A DNA stretch of 7,317 nucleotides from Methanoregula sp. (GCA_026394635.1 JAPKXV010000204.1:1-7317), one strand, 5' to 3'. Shown: positions 1-6,200, counted from the first letter of the stretch. A program made the numbers and translations. Notes: generated by a model not told the origin, from the sequence alone.

Positions 1-186
1 CTTCCCACCGCCATACTTGCTTCCGGGTTCATCGAGGTCATCGATTATCGGAAAAATCAAAAGGACGTAGTAGTCTGCCCGCATTGCGGTGTGCAATTGT
101 TTGGGGTGGAATCAACCCTGGTACACAATGATGATAAAAAAGACAGTGAGCCAATTGACGACCCGCCCGCCCCTCACGTGAAGTAG
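1..186 (+). CDS. C-terminal fragment of an unidentified protein with a CPHC motif
   Basis: The first reading frame is open from the window edge to a TAG at 184-186, giving 61 visible residues; the start lies outside the window. The visible part begins with a short hydrophobic stretch (LPTAILASGFIEVIDY), then a basic turn (RKNQK), then VVVCPHCGVQLFG, and ends in a charged, proline-containing tail (DDKKDSEPIDDPPAPHVK) that is probably disordered. A single CxxC is half of a zinc-binding site. A partner pair could lie upstream, or the motif could be a redox CxxC. I do not recognise the family and assign no function. The coding call rests on the open frame, the protein-like composition and the fit with the convergent small gene just downstream. 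It is unrelated by strand to the cobalamin operon. Confidence 0.6.
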   Translation, partial: LPTAILASGFIEVIDYRKNQKDVVVCPHCGVQLFGVESTLVHNDDKKDSEPIDDPPAPHVK

Positions 187-197
187 GGGGTTGTATC

Positions 198-216
198 CCT
201 CAATTTTTATTTGAGG
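198..216. terminator. Possible bidirectional terminator hairpin between convergent genes
   Basis: CCTCAA (198-203) and TTGAGG (211-216) form a perfect 6-bp inverted repeat around a 7-nt loop that includes five T's (204-208). It sits 11 bp after the stop of the plus-strand partial gene and covers the stop codon of the minus-strand small gene. The position between two convergent genes suits a terminator, and an oligo-T tract is what archaeal termination usually needs. The stem is short and the T-run is in the loop rather than after the stem, so this is only suggestive. Confidence 0.25.
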
Positions 217-383
217 TAATACCCGATTGCCATGAAGGCGAGCCCGAGATAGAACATGATCGCAAAAGGCCAGGAGAATCCGAGGTTGATGGTATCCAGC
301 CTTTTTAAGTCCTGAATAAAGATCATAATAAAACCGAGTGCGAAAAGTCCGAGGCTGATCTGGCTTTTGGTTGTCTTGTCCAT
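207..383 (-). CDS. Small two-helix membrane protein, 58 aa
   Basis: An ATG at 383 opens a frame of 58 codons ending in TAA at 207-209. The product starts MDKTTKSQ, followed by a hydrophobic segment at about residues 9-25 (ISLGLFALGFIMIFIQ), a short polar loop with QDLKRLDT, and a second hydrophobic segment at about 37-57 (SWPFAIMFYLGLAFMAIGYY), ending in LK. Two such segments in so short a protein point to a helical-hairpin membrane protein with both ends on the same face. A GGGAG ribosome binding site (393-397) lies 9 nt before the ATG. The gene follows cbiE on the same strand after a 77-bp gap (384-460) with no obvious promoter, so it may be the last gene of the operon or a separate unit. 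A longer frame across the same bases (453-112) lacks this composition and is less credible. Function unknown; a cobalamin-related role is only guilt by association. Confidence 0.6.
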   Translation of the reverse strand: MDKTTKSQISLGLFALGFIMIFIQDLKRLDTINLGFSWPFAIMFYLGLAFMAIGYYLK

Positions 384-460
384 AGATAACGTCTCCCGTA
401 CACACTATCAACCCGTGGTGAAAAAGGCTTTTGGTTGCCATCCCGACCGGCATACGAATG

Positions 461-1042
461 TTAAAAATCCCCGATTACCAGTGAATAGAGATCCGAGGAA
501 ATTTCCGGAGGAGAATCAACAGGACCTGTAGCGATCTGCTCATCGGGATACCCGAGGTTTTCACAGACTGCCACCCTGAGCGGGAGATTGAGTGCCCGGA
601 GCCTCTTAAATAATTCACGGGTGTCAAATTTCGGGTCAGCGAGGAGAAAGACTATTTTTTTGCACAGCACTTCGTCCAGGGTGTCGTTCATCCCCTGCTC
701 GTGTCCTGTGCCATGGGCTACAACGGGAACGACCCGTGCCAGCGGGATCCTGAGCCGTGCCGCTGCAACCTGGAGAGACGAAACACCCGGCACCACGTCG
801 CCCCTGAGATACCCGAGCCCGGCAAGCATGGGGTCACCCGTCGAGAGGACAACCGCGTCGTCCGGGAGCGTGTGCAGTGCTTTGAAGTCATCTATGGTTT
901 TGACGGTGCAGTTCGGAGGTATATGCGACCGGCAGATCTCAATTGCCCGGTCTGATCCATAGATCAGGGTCGCCGATCTGATGACGCGTATCGCTTCTTC
1001 CGTGAGCAGACCGGGGCCACACCCCACACCAACAATCTTCAT
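461..1042 (-). CDS. cbiE: Cobalt-precorrin-7 C5-methyltransferase CbiE
   Basis: CbiE transfers a methyl group from S-adenosylmethionine (SAM) to C5 of the corrin ring in the anaerobic cobalamin pathway. It acts in the cytosol and works in sequence with CbiT. The 193-residue product has the tetrapyrrole methylase fold signatures: a glycine-rich start GVGCGPG (residues 5-11) followed by LLTEEA, the loop VLSTGDPMLAGLG (65-77), PGVSS (85-89), and an AHGTG segment (109-113) typical of CbiE. Length fits a stand-alone CbiE of about 200 residues; there is no fused CbiT domain as in bacterial CobL, and cbiT is a separate gene at the other end of the operon. The ATG overlaps the cbiD stop in an ATGA (1039-1042), and a GGAG at 1050-1053 sits 7 nt upstream, so the start is well supported. 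It is the last cbi gene of the cluster. A T5 tract ends the gene (465-469 on the plus strand), but I see no strong terminator. Confidence 0.92.
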   Translation of the reverse strand: MKIVGVGCGPGLLTEEAIRVIRSATLIYGSDRAIEICRSHIPPNCTVKTIDDFKALHTLPDDAVVLSTGDPMLAGLGYLRGDVVPGVSSLQVAAARLRIPLARVVPVVAHGTGHEQGMNDTLDEVLCKKIVFLLADPKFDTRELFKRLRALNLPLRVAVCENLGYPDEQIATGPVDSPPEISSDLYSLVIGDF

Positions 1043-2043
1043 GGAGTCTCTCCTATAACCCCGCCGTCCCTGTTCACGATCACCACATGAACGTCCGGAT
1101 GGGTTTTCTTATACGAGAGAAGAACGGTTTTTACAATATCTCCAAACCCGGGCGATGCACCCAGTTCTCCCACTGTAGAAAACCCCGTGCCTTCCAGAAT
1201 ATCCGGCCTGATGTACCTGAGGACCAGTGCGGGCAGTCCGAAAAGGACCACAGGGGCACGGGCAACCGTGAGCGCATCGTGGATCTTCGAACCGATCAGC
1301 ACGACATCATGGTCCGGATACCGGAGTCGGGCGTACCGGAGGCCGGTCCGGCCGGTGGTCAGGACGGCATGCCGGGATGCAGAGATCCTGTCCATCACGG
1401 ACTCTGTCAGGTGGTCATCCCAAGGCTCGACAAGCCCTGTGGTACCAAGTACCGATATCCCCCCTTCGATGCCAACCCGGGAATTGAGCGTCTTCTTCGC
1501 CACCGCAGCACCTTTTGTCACCGACAACGCAATGGTGGCCCCCGACAGACCGGTCTGATCAAGTGCCTCCTGCACAGACTGGAGGATGCAGGAGAGGGGC
1601 ACCGGATTGATTGCCGGCATTCCTTTAGAAAACCGCGGTGTGGTGCGGACAAACGTCCCAATCCCCCTCCCGGGCACAAGTTCGATACCGGTCTCCTTTT
1701 TTTTGGCCCGGGCAACAAATTCACAGCCAGCCGTGGCATCTGCAGGATAATCTCCGGAGAATTTTTTCGCGCTCGCCCGCCCGCCCCTCGCGGTGACGGG
1801 GACCTCCACAAGCAGTCCGCAGGGGATGGTGATATGAACTGAAGAGATATCCGCGTGCAGCGAGAGAACAGCCGCTTTACACGCCGCAGCAGCAGTGGTC
1901 CCGGTCGTATATCCGCGGCGCAGTACCGTTCCTGAGGAAGTAAGGACAGAAAGCCCTTTTGCGACATCAGCAAGATCCCCCTGCGACCGGCACTTCTCCT
2001 GCCAGGCTTTCGGGTATTCAAACCCGGTGACCGGATCCCGCAT
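1039..2043 (-). CDS. cbiD: Cobalt-precorrin-5B C1-methyltransferase CbiD
   Basis: CbiD methylates C1 of the corrin ring using SAM; it is specific to the anaerobic pathway and is not a member of the tetrapyrrole methylase family. The 334-residue product carries RRGYTTGTTAAAA (42-54), GDYPADATAG (97-106, where many bacterial CbiDs have a GDDPDVT-type motif), RGIGTFVR (126-133), GMPAINPVP (141-149) and NSRVGIEGGISVLGTTGLVEPW (187-208), which together identify the family securely. An upstream in-frame ATG at 2061 would add six residues (MQRRPR), but an AGAGGAG ribosome binding site (2051-2057) lies inside that extension, 7 nt before the ATG at 2043, giving an N-terminus MRDPVTGFEYP. I therefore choose 2043. 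The gene starts inside the end of cbiC (26-nt overlap) and shares an ATGA with cbiE. An A8 run on the coding strand (1697-1704) encodes consecutive lysines and is a place to check for indel errors. Confidence 0.93.
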   Translation of the reverse strand: MRDPVTGFEYPKAWQEKCRSQGDLADVAKGLSVLTSSGTVLRRGYTTGTTAAAACKAAVLSLHADISSVHITIPCGLLVEVPVTARGGRASAKKFSGDYPADATAGCEFVARAKKKETGIELVPGRGIGTFVRTTPRFSKGMPAINPVPLSCILQSVQEALDQTGLSGATIALSVTKGAAVAKKTLNSRVGIEGGISVLGTTGLVEPWDDHLTESVMDRISASRHAVLTTGRTGLRYARLRYPDHDVVLIGSKIHDALTVARAPVVLFGLPALVLRYIRPDILEGTGFSTVGELGASPGFGDIVKTVLLSYKKTHPDVHVVIVNRDGGVIGETP

Positions 2044-2704
2044 GCGTGGTCTCCTCTGCATGGATTGTTATGCATTCGTTCATTACAGCCACAGCGACCG
2101 GGGTCCCGCCCCGCGTCCCTTTGTTGGACACAGAGGGGACAGAAAGCGTCCGGAGCACCTCTTTTGATTCCGCCGCATTCACAAACCCTACCGGGGTGCC
2201 AATGACGAGCGCCGGCCGGATGCCGCGCCCGACCATATCGCACACGGCAAGGAGAGCCGAAGGAGCATTCCCGATCACGATGATCGAACCTGCGATGCGA
2301 TCCTCAAGCGAAATAAATCCCGCAGATGTACGCGTGATTCCCCGGTCACGGGCAAGGTCAGTCCCGTAGTCAAGCGCACAGAGCACCTCAGAAGTATGCC
2401 CTTCTTTCTGGATGCCTGCCTGCACCATCCTGATATCCGTGATAATTGGCGCACTCCGGTCGAGCGCAGCGCGTGAAGCACCGACAGGATCGTGACAGAA
2501 CCGCATCAGCTGCGCCATCGAAAAATCCCCCACTGCAACCGAGCACCGTTGCCGGATCCGGTCTTCGGGTGTTGTGTTCCCGATCACCGACCTCGCCAGC
2601 ATCCGTGACTTAATTGAGATCTCGTATGCTTCGCGTGTCTTTGCGCCCAGATCAGTATAGGCACTTCCGGTGGTATCCCCGTGGCGTGATGATTCCCTTG
2701 ACAT
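2018..2704 (-). CDS. cbiC: Cobalt-precorrin-8 methylmutase CbiC (methyl shift C11 to C12)
   Basis: CbiC moves the methyl group from C11 to C12, producing cobyrinic acid. The 228-residue product shows the family pattern: EAYEISIKSR (25-34), VIGNTTPEDRIRQRC (40-54), VGDFSMAQLMRF (58-69), APIITDIRMVQAGI (85-98), TRTSAGF (124-130), IVIGNAPSALLAVCDM (142-157) and VIGTPVGFVNAAESK (167-181). The frame is open further upstream to 2794, but that part lies within cbiH. The ATG at 2704 has a GGAGGAGG site (2712-2719) 7 nt before it, so I place the start there, leaving a 53-nt overlap with cbiH. Oddity: where bacterial CobH/CbiC have an H in a motif of the type HTT/HAC, considered catalytic, this protein reads RCSVAVGDF, with Val56 at the aligned position. 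The rest of the family core is intact, so it is probably an archaeal variant rather than a dead enzyme. Confidence 0.9.
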   Translation of the reverse strand: MSRESSRHGDTTGSAYTDLGAKTREAYEISIKSRMLARSVIGNTTPEDRIRQRCSVAVGDFSMAQLMRFCHDPVGASRAALDRSAPIITDIRMVQAGIQKEGHTSEVLCALDYGTDLARDRGITRTSAGFISLEDRIAGSIIVIGNAPSALLAVCDMVGRGIRPALVIGTPVGFVNAAESKEVLRTLSVPSVSNKGTRGGTPVAVAVMNECITIHAEETTHAGSGHRV

Positions 2705-3434
2705 CCTTTCCCCTCCTCCAGATCCTGCTCTCAAGCCCCCCGATGATGACCGTGGTATGCATGTCCACACCGTCAGACCACTGTTCAATCTCACCCAGCG
2801 TTGTTATGGTGATCTTCTCTCCCTCGCGGAATGCATTCTTAACGATGCCAATGGGGGTTTTCTCATCCAGATATTTTCGTGCGATTGTCATTGCAGCCAG
2901 AAAGTTATGCGGTCTGCCCCGGCTTCTGGGATTATAGAGAACAACCGGGATCCCTGCCGAGAAGACTGCGTCAAGCCTCTTTTCGATGACGTCAAGCGGG
3001 GTCAGAAGGTCAGAAAGGCTGATCACGGCAAAATCCCCGGAGAGGGGGGAGCCGATCCTTGATGCAGCAGCGTTTGCAGCAGTCACCCCGGGCACTATTT
3101 CGACCGGCATTGCGTCGTTCTCGTGCTCCAGGACCTCGAGCACGATCCCTGCCATCCCGTATACCCCGGCATCGCCACCGGAGATTATCGCAACCCTGCG
3201 TCTCTGCGCCATTTTGATAGCAGTTTTCGCACGCTCGACTTCCTTTCCCATCGAGCTGCGGACAATAGTTTTCCCGGTCAGGAACTCTTTGAGCTGGTCA
3301 AGGTACGTGTCATTGCCGATAACAATCTCTGCTCCCGCGATCACCTTGAGCGCCCGTGCAGTCATCTGGTCAGGGCTCCCGGGCACTATGCCCACGATGG
3401 CAAGTGACCCTTTCCCTTCAGCGGGCAATTGCAA
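2652..3434 (-). CDS. cbiH: Cobalt-factor III (precorrin-3B) C17-methyltransferase CbiH/CobJ
   Basis: This enzyme methylates C17 and drives ring contraction with delta-lactone formation in the anaerobic pathway. The 260-residue product is a single tetrapyrrole methylase domain: IVGIVPGSPDQMT (13-25), GNDTYLDQL (40-48), ISGGDAGVYGMAG (84-96), PGVTAANAAASRIGSPLSGDF (115-135, the CobJ/CbiH hallmark), SLSDLLTPLDVI (139-150), VVLYNPRSRGR (164-174), NAFREGE (200-206) and a C-terminal ITPRGY (249-254). The start is a TTG at 3434; a GGAGG (3442-3446) lies 7 nt upstream, the same spacing as at other genes here, and the frame overlaps the end of cbiG by 17 nt. Oddity: the usual GxGPG motif reads GIVPG (Val17 in place of the second Gly). 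There is no C-terminal iron-sulfur extension of the kind found on some bacterial long CbiH proteins. The gene may be called cbiH or cobJ; context favours the anaerobic enzyme. Confidence 0.92.
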   Translation of the reverse strand: MQLPAEGKGSLAIVGIVPGSPDQMTARALKVIAGAEIVIGNDTYLDQLKEFLTGKTIVRSSMGKEVERAKTAIKMAQRRRVAIISGGDAGVYGMAGIVLEVLEHENDAMPVEIVPGVTAANAAASRIGSPLSGDFAVISLSDLLTPLDVIEKRLDAVFSAGIPVVLYNPRSRGRPHNFLAAMTIARKYLDEKTPIGIVKNAFREGEKITITTLGEIEQWSDGVDMHTTVIIGGLESRIWRRGKDVKGIITPRGYHRKCLY

Positions 3435-4290
3435 TGGTCACCCTCCCGAATACTGTTTTTTCCATGACAAGTTCCTTATGTTTTGACAGGGCAAGGGCAG
3501 AGGGCTCTGCAACCCCCACGAGCCCGATCCGCCCTGCCCGTGAGGGTGATCGCAGGGGTTGTGCATTGATAATTTCATCATCAAGAAATATCAAGCCGGC
3601 AGGGAGTGATTCGATTGCCTCGGAAAGCCCCGTCTCCTGATATTTCTTTGCCGTTGTCGCATATACGAATACCTCATGGGGGGAGATCCTGCATGTACCG
3701 AGTGCCTGGCGGACCGCGTCCAGTACTTCTTCTTTTTTTATCCCCTTCCGGCACCCGATACCAACGATATATGTGCCTTTATTGAAGAGGACAGATACCT
3801 TAGGGCCGGCGATCACGATTGCCGGCCCCCGGATTGCGTGCACGGGCACTTCACCATCAATGATTGCAGCATTTACCTGGCGGGTGGAATCCCGGTTCGC
3901 GATATCGCAGCCGAGTCGTTCTGCGATCACTTCGACAGAATCCCGGCCCATTGCTTCAGTCGCTGTGGTAATCACCGGCCTGATGCCGAGGGCAGCAAGC
4001 TCCTGTGCAAGTTCATTGGCGCCGTGGTGCCCCCCAATCAGGGGTATAGCGTACAAGAGGTCCGGGCTCACCACGACTACCGCGGGATCCACCCACTTAT
4101 TCTCAAGTAACGGTGCGATTGAACGTATGACAATACCGGTTGCCATCAGCGCGACAATCCGCTGTGCGGATTTATAGGTCCGGGCAAAGACATCGGCATC
4201 GTAGGGGAGCAGAGTTGCGTCAAGATGCTCTGCAATCCGCCGTGCCTGCGGAAATGACCTCGGAAACGCGATCACAACAGTCCCGGTCAT
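3418..4290 (-). CDS. cbiG: Cobalt-precorrin-5A hydrolase CbiG
   Basis: CbiG opens the delta-lactone of cobalt-precorrin-5A and releases the two-carbon fragment as acetaldehyde; it is a marker of the oxygen-independent pathway. The 290-residue product has the CbiG N-terminal region (about 45-112) with LMATGIVIRSIAPLL (48-62), K..DPAVVVV (65-74), IPLIGGHHGANELA (82-95) and VITTATE (106-112); a short middle part (about 118-170); and the C-terminal CbiG domain from GIGCRKG (177-183) to about 270, with DDEIINA (237-243) and a VGVAEPSALALS segment (258-269). It is shorter than enteric CbiG (about 350 residues), mainly in the middle region. The start forms an ATGA with the cbiF stop (4287-4290). The nearest GGAGG (4305-4309) is 14 nt away, too far for normal use, so translation probably depends on coupling to cbiF. 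A T7 tract on the plus strand (3733-3739) falls within a lysine-rich stretch. Confidence 0.92.
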   Translation of the reverse strand: MTGTVVIAFPRSFPQARRIAEHLDATLLPYDADVFARTYKSAQRIVALMATGIVIRSIAPLLENKWVDPAVVVVSPDLLYAIPLIGGHHGANELAQELAALGIRPVITTATEAMGRDSVEVIAERLGCDIANRDSTRQVNAAIIDGEVPVHAIRGPAIVIAGPKVSVLFNKGTYIVGIGCRKGIKKEEVLDAVRQALGTCRISPHEVFVYATTAKKYQETGLSEAIESLPAGLIFLDDEIINAQPLRSPSRAGRIGLVGVAEPSALALSKHKELVMEKTVFGRVTIAIAR

Positions 4291-5015
4291 GAATACAGGT
4301 GCGACCTCCTGTACTGGTTGTGCGGATCAACAACCTGCCCGATGATCAGGAGCGCGGTCTTCTCGATCTTGGCTTCCTTCGCTTTTTGCGCGATTGTGGC
4401 CACCGTCCCACGGATGATCTTCTCGTCATCCCACGATGCATGGTACACGACTGCTGCCGGGGTATCGGGCGGACAGGTGAGTTTTTTTGTAACTTCCTCA
4501 AACCGGTCGGTGCCCAGGAATACTGCCATGGTTGCACCGAGTCCCGAGAGCTCGGGAATGTGGTCCTCTTCAAGTGTCTTTCCGGCAGGACGGGTGATGA
4601 CCAGTGCATCGGTGATCCCGTTGAGCACCAGTTCGATCTGGAGCGCAGCGGCTGCGGCAAACAGCGATGAAACCCCGGGGATAATCTTTGCTGCAACACC
4701 CCTTTTTTTTAGTTCTGCTATCTGCTCGATAATTGCACCAAAGAGAGAGGGATCTCCGGAGTGGAGCCGGACTACGGTTTTGCCGGATTTTGCGTGCCAC
4801 TCCATTTCCGTGACGATCTCTTCGAGCTGCATTCCCCAGCTGTCAAGCCGGACGGGTGCATCTGACTGATTAACAAGTTCAGGATTGACCAGCGACCCGG
4901 CAAAGACCAGTACATCTGCACGCCTGAGGAGATTTTTTCCTTTTACGGTGATTAATTCAGGATCTCCCGGGCCGGCACCAACGAAATAAACGACCGGCTC
5001 CGGTACGTGCGGCAT
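4287..5015 (-). CDS. cbiF: Cobalt-precorrin-4 C11-methyltransferase CbiF
   Basis: CbiF methylates C11 of the contracted ring using SAM. The 242-residue product is a full-length tetrapyrrole methylase: YFVGAGPGDPELITVKG (10-26), VFAGSLVNPELV (37-48, the CbiF/CobM signature), WGMQLEEI (60-67), RLHSGDPSLFGAI (83-95), IIPGVSSLFAAAAAL (111-125), TRPAGKT (141-147), VFLGT (165-169) and VVYHASWDDE (189-198). In-frame ATGs at 5039 and 5030 lie inside cbiL; the ATG at 5015 has a GAGG (5023-5026) 7 nt upstream and gives the expected family N-terminus, so 5015 is chosen. It begins one base after the cbiL TAA and shares an ATGA with cbiG. Two long coding-strand A-runs, A7 (4482-4488) and A8 (4703-4710), encode KK pairs; the frame stays intact through both. 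Confidence 0.94.
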   Translation of the reverse strand: MPHVPEPVVYFVGAGPGDPELITVKGKNLLRRADVLVFAGSLVNPELVNQSDAPVRLDSWGMQLEEIVTEMEWHAKSGKTVVRLHSGDPSLFGAIIEQIAELKKRGVAAKIIPGVSSLFAAAAALQIELVLNGITDALVITRPAGKTLEEDHIPELSGLGATMAVFLGTDRFEEVTKKLTCPPDTPAAVVYHASWDDEKIIRGTVATIAQKAKEAKIEKTALLIIGQVVDPHNQYRRSHLYS

Positions 5016-5016
5016 C

Positions 5017-5622
5017 TTATCGCCTCGCATACATGACACTCAGGTAGTCGCTTCTCTCCGGCATATCGCCATCACGGTACACCTTCATATCAGGGAAATA
5101 CATCCGCTCGATTAAAACAAACGTGCGATACCCCTCTTTTCGGAGTTCTGCAGCACGCTCCTTTGGCCTTCTTACTTTTAAGAGGATACGGGTGTCGGGG
5201 ATACCCTCATCGGACACAATAAACCCTCTGGAGAGCGAGAGGTTTGCCGCTGCTGCAAATGCGGTGATCGCTGAAATGCCGGGTTCTGTGCGGCATTCTA
5301 TCTCAGGATATCTCTCCTCCATGACCTCGCAGAGCCGGGAGAACGTCGAGAAAAAGTTAGGGTCGCCAAGGATGCCAAACACCGCACAACCCTGCTGTGC
5401 TTCCGGGGCAATCAGTGCCGCATTTTCGCGCAGGCTTGCGGTGATACGGGATTCGTCATCGGTCATCGGAAAGTCGAGCATGACCGGTTCACGATAGGGC
5501 CGGACAAGGTCGTACGCAATCCGGCCGGGCACAAAGACTGCATCGGCTTCTTTGATGAGACGGACTGCCCGCAGCGTAAGGAGCTCCGGATTTCCCGGGC
5601 CAAGTCCCAGGCCGATCAGCAT
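5017..5622 (-). CDS. cbiL: Cobalt-factor II (precorrin-2) C20-methyltransferase CbiL
   Basis: CbiL adds the C20 methyl group to cobalt-factor II (cobalt-sirohydrochlorin), the first methylation dedicated to cobalamin on this route. The 201-residue product carries GLGLGPGNPELLTLRAVRLI (4-23), the typical CbiL/CobI opening, then VFVPGR (29-34), FGILGDPNFFSTFS (82-95, corresponding to the family's GDPxxYSTY-type loop), TEPGISAITAFAAA (112-125) and FVLIERM (168-174). It is shorter than most bacterial CbiL/CobI proteins (about 230-240 residues), mainly in the C-terminal half, which fits compact archaeal versions. The ATG at 5622 overlaps the cbiT stop by 7 nt (ATGCTGA), with an AGGTG a few bases upstream. 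It is the second gene of the operon. Substrate assignment to cobalt-factor II rather than precorrin-2 follows from the anaerobic gene set (cbiD, cbiG). Confidence 0.92.
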   Translation of the reverse strand: MLIGLGLGPGNPELLTLRAVRLIKEADAVFVPGRIAYDLVRPYREPVMLDFPMTDDESRITASLRENAALIAPEAQQGCAVFGILGDPNFFSTFSRLCEVMEERYPEIECRTEPGISAITAFAAAANLSLSRGFIVSDEGIPDTRILLKVRRPKERAAELRKEGYRTFVLIERMYFPDMKVYRDGDMPERSDYLSVMYARR

Positions 5623-6158
5623 GCGGCACCTTTCCCGACGATCACATAGACCGGATCGATGGGTTTGAACATGATGCTTTCTGAAATCCTGTGCGAGCGC
5701 GCGATTTGCACAAGGATGACCTCGGAAAAGATCCCAAGATCCTGCATCGTTTCTACGGTTGTCTGCAATGTCGAAACCAGGACCGCATTCACCACGATGT
5801 TCCGGCGGACGCGCTGTGCGAGAACCGGCAGGAATTCCGCAATTCCATGAGACCCTCCGACAAACGCACCGTCAAATATCCGGCTGTCGGCAGCAAGAAA
5901 ATCATGCGCCTCACCGCAAACAAATTCAATTGTTTTTACACCCTCGCGTTTCGCCGCATTTTTTGCGAACCGGATTGCTTCAGCCCGCCGGTCAATGGCA
6001 ACAACATGTGCCATCACTTGTGCAGCAGCGATCGAAACCTTTCCGGTGCCGCAACCGATATCGAGCACCAGGTCCCCGGCACGCAGTCCGAGCTTGAAGA
6101 TCGCGACTGCCATGACTTCATCCTGCGTTGGGCCACCCGGAAGCTTCGATGGGTTCAT
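5616..6158 (-). CDS. cbiT: Cobalt-precorrin-6B C15-methyltransferase (decarboxylating) CbiT
   Basis: CbiT methylates C15 and removes the acetate carboxyl on ring C, acting together with CbiE. The 180-residue product is a class I Rossmann methyltransferase: GGPTQDEVMAVAI (8-20, the CbiT N-terminal signature), the SAM site VLDIGCGTGKVSIAAA (31-46), VVAIDRR (52-58), then FDGAFVGGSHG (95-105) and VVNAVLVSTLQTT (122-134). The frame can be extended to a TTG at 6215, but the extra 19 residues run through an AT-rich stretch that looks like promoter DNA, so I start at the ATG at 6158, which gives MNPSKLPGGPTQDEV. The ribosome binding site is weak (GGAAAG directly before the ATG), consistent with a short leader. 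It is the first gene of the operon and overlaps cbiL by 7 nt. It is distant from cbiE, although the two functions are fused in bacterial CobL. Confidence 0.92.
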   Translation of the reverse strand: MNPSKLPGGPTQDEVMAVAIFKLGLRAGDLVLDIGCGTGKVSIAAAQVMAHVVAIDRRAEAIRFAKNAAKREGVKTIEFVCGEAHDFLAADSRIFDGAFVGGSHGIAEFLPVLAQRVRRNIVVNAVLVSTLQTTVETMQDLGIFSEVILVQIARSHRISESIMFKPIDPVYVIVGKGAAC

Positions 6159-6184
6159 CTTTCCAAACTTTAGTTGTGTTAACG

Positions 6185-6200
6185 TATTAATAATTGTTAA
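6185..6200 (-). promoter_or_regulatory. Candidate archaeal TATA region of the cbi operon
   Basis: A 16-bp stretch with only one G/C pair (minus strand TTAACAATTATTAATA) lies 27-42 bp before the chosen cbiT start. An archaeal TATA box centred about 26 bp before transcription start would predict a very short leader, matching the weak ribosome binding site of cbiT. It is flanked by GTTAAC (6178-6183) and GTTAAA (6196-6201), 18 bp apart, which could be part of an operator. No exact TTTATATA consensus is present, so this is a candidate only. Confidence 0.35.

Noticed and set aside
112..453. 113-codon minus-strand open frame overlapping the small membrane gene
   Set aside because: Its product has no protein-like domain pattern and overlaps both the end of the plus-strand gene and the better-supported 58-residue membrane protein, which has a ribosome binding site and clear hydrophobic helices.
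1087..1842. 251-codon plus-strand open frame opposite cbiD
   Set aside because: It is antisense to a gene with strong family motifs, and its translation is rich in Arg, Pro, Gly and His as expected of a shadow frame in GC-rich DNA.
1518..2243. 241-codon minus-strand frame across cbiD and cbiC
   Set aside because: It is out of frame with two well-identified genes; its composition is dominated by Arg, Gly, Pro and Cys and it has no recognisable motif.
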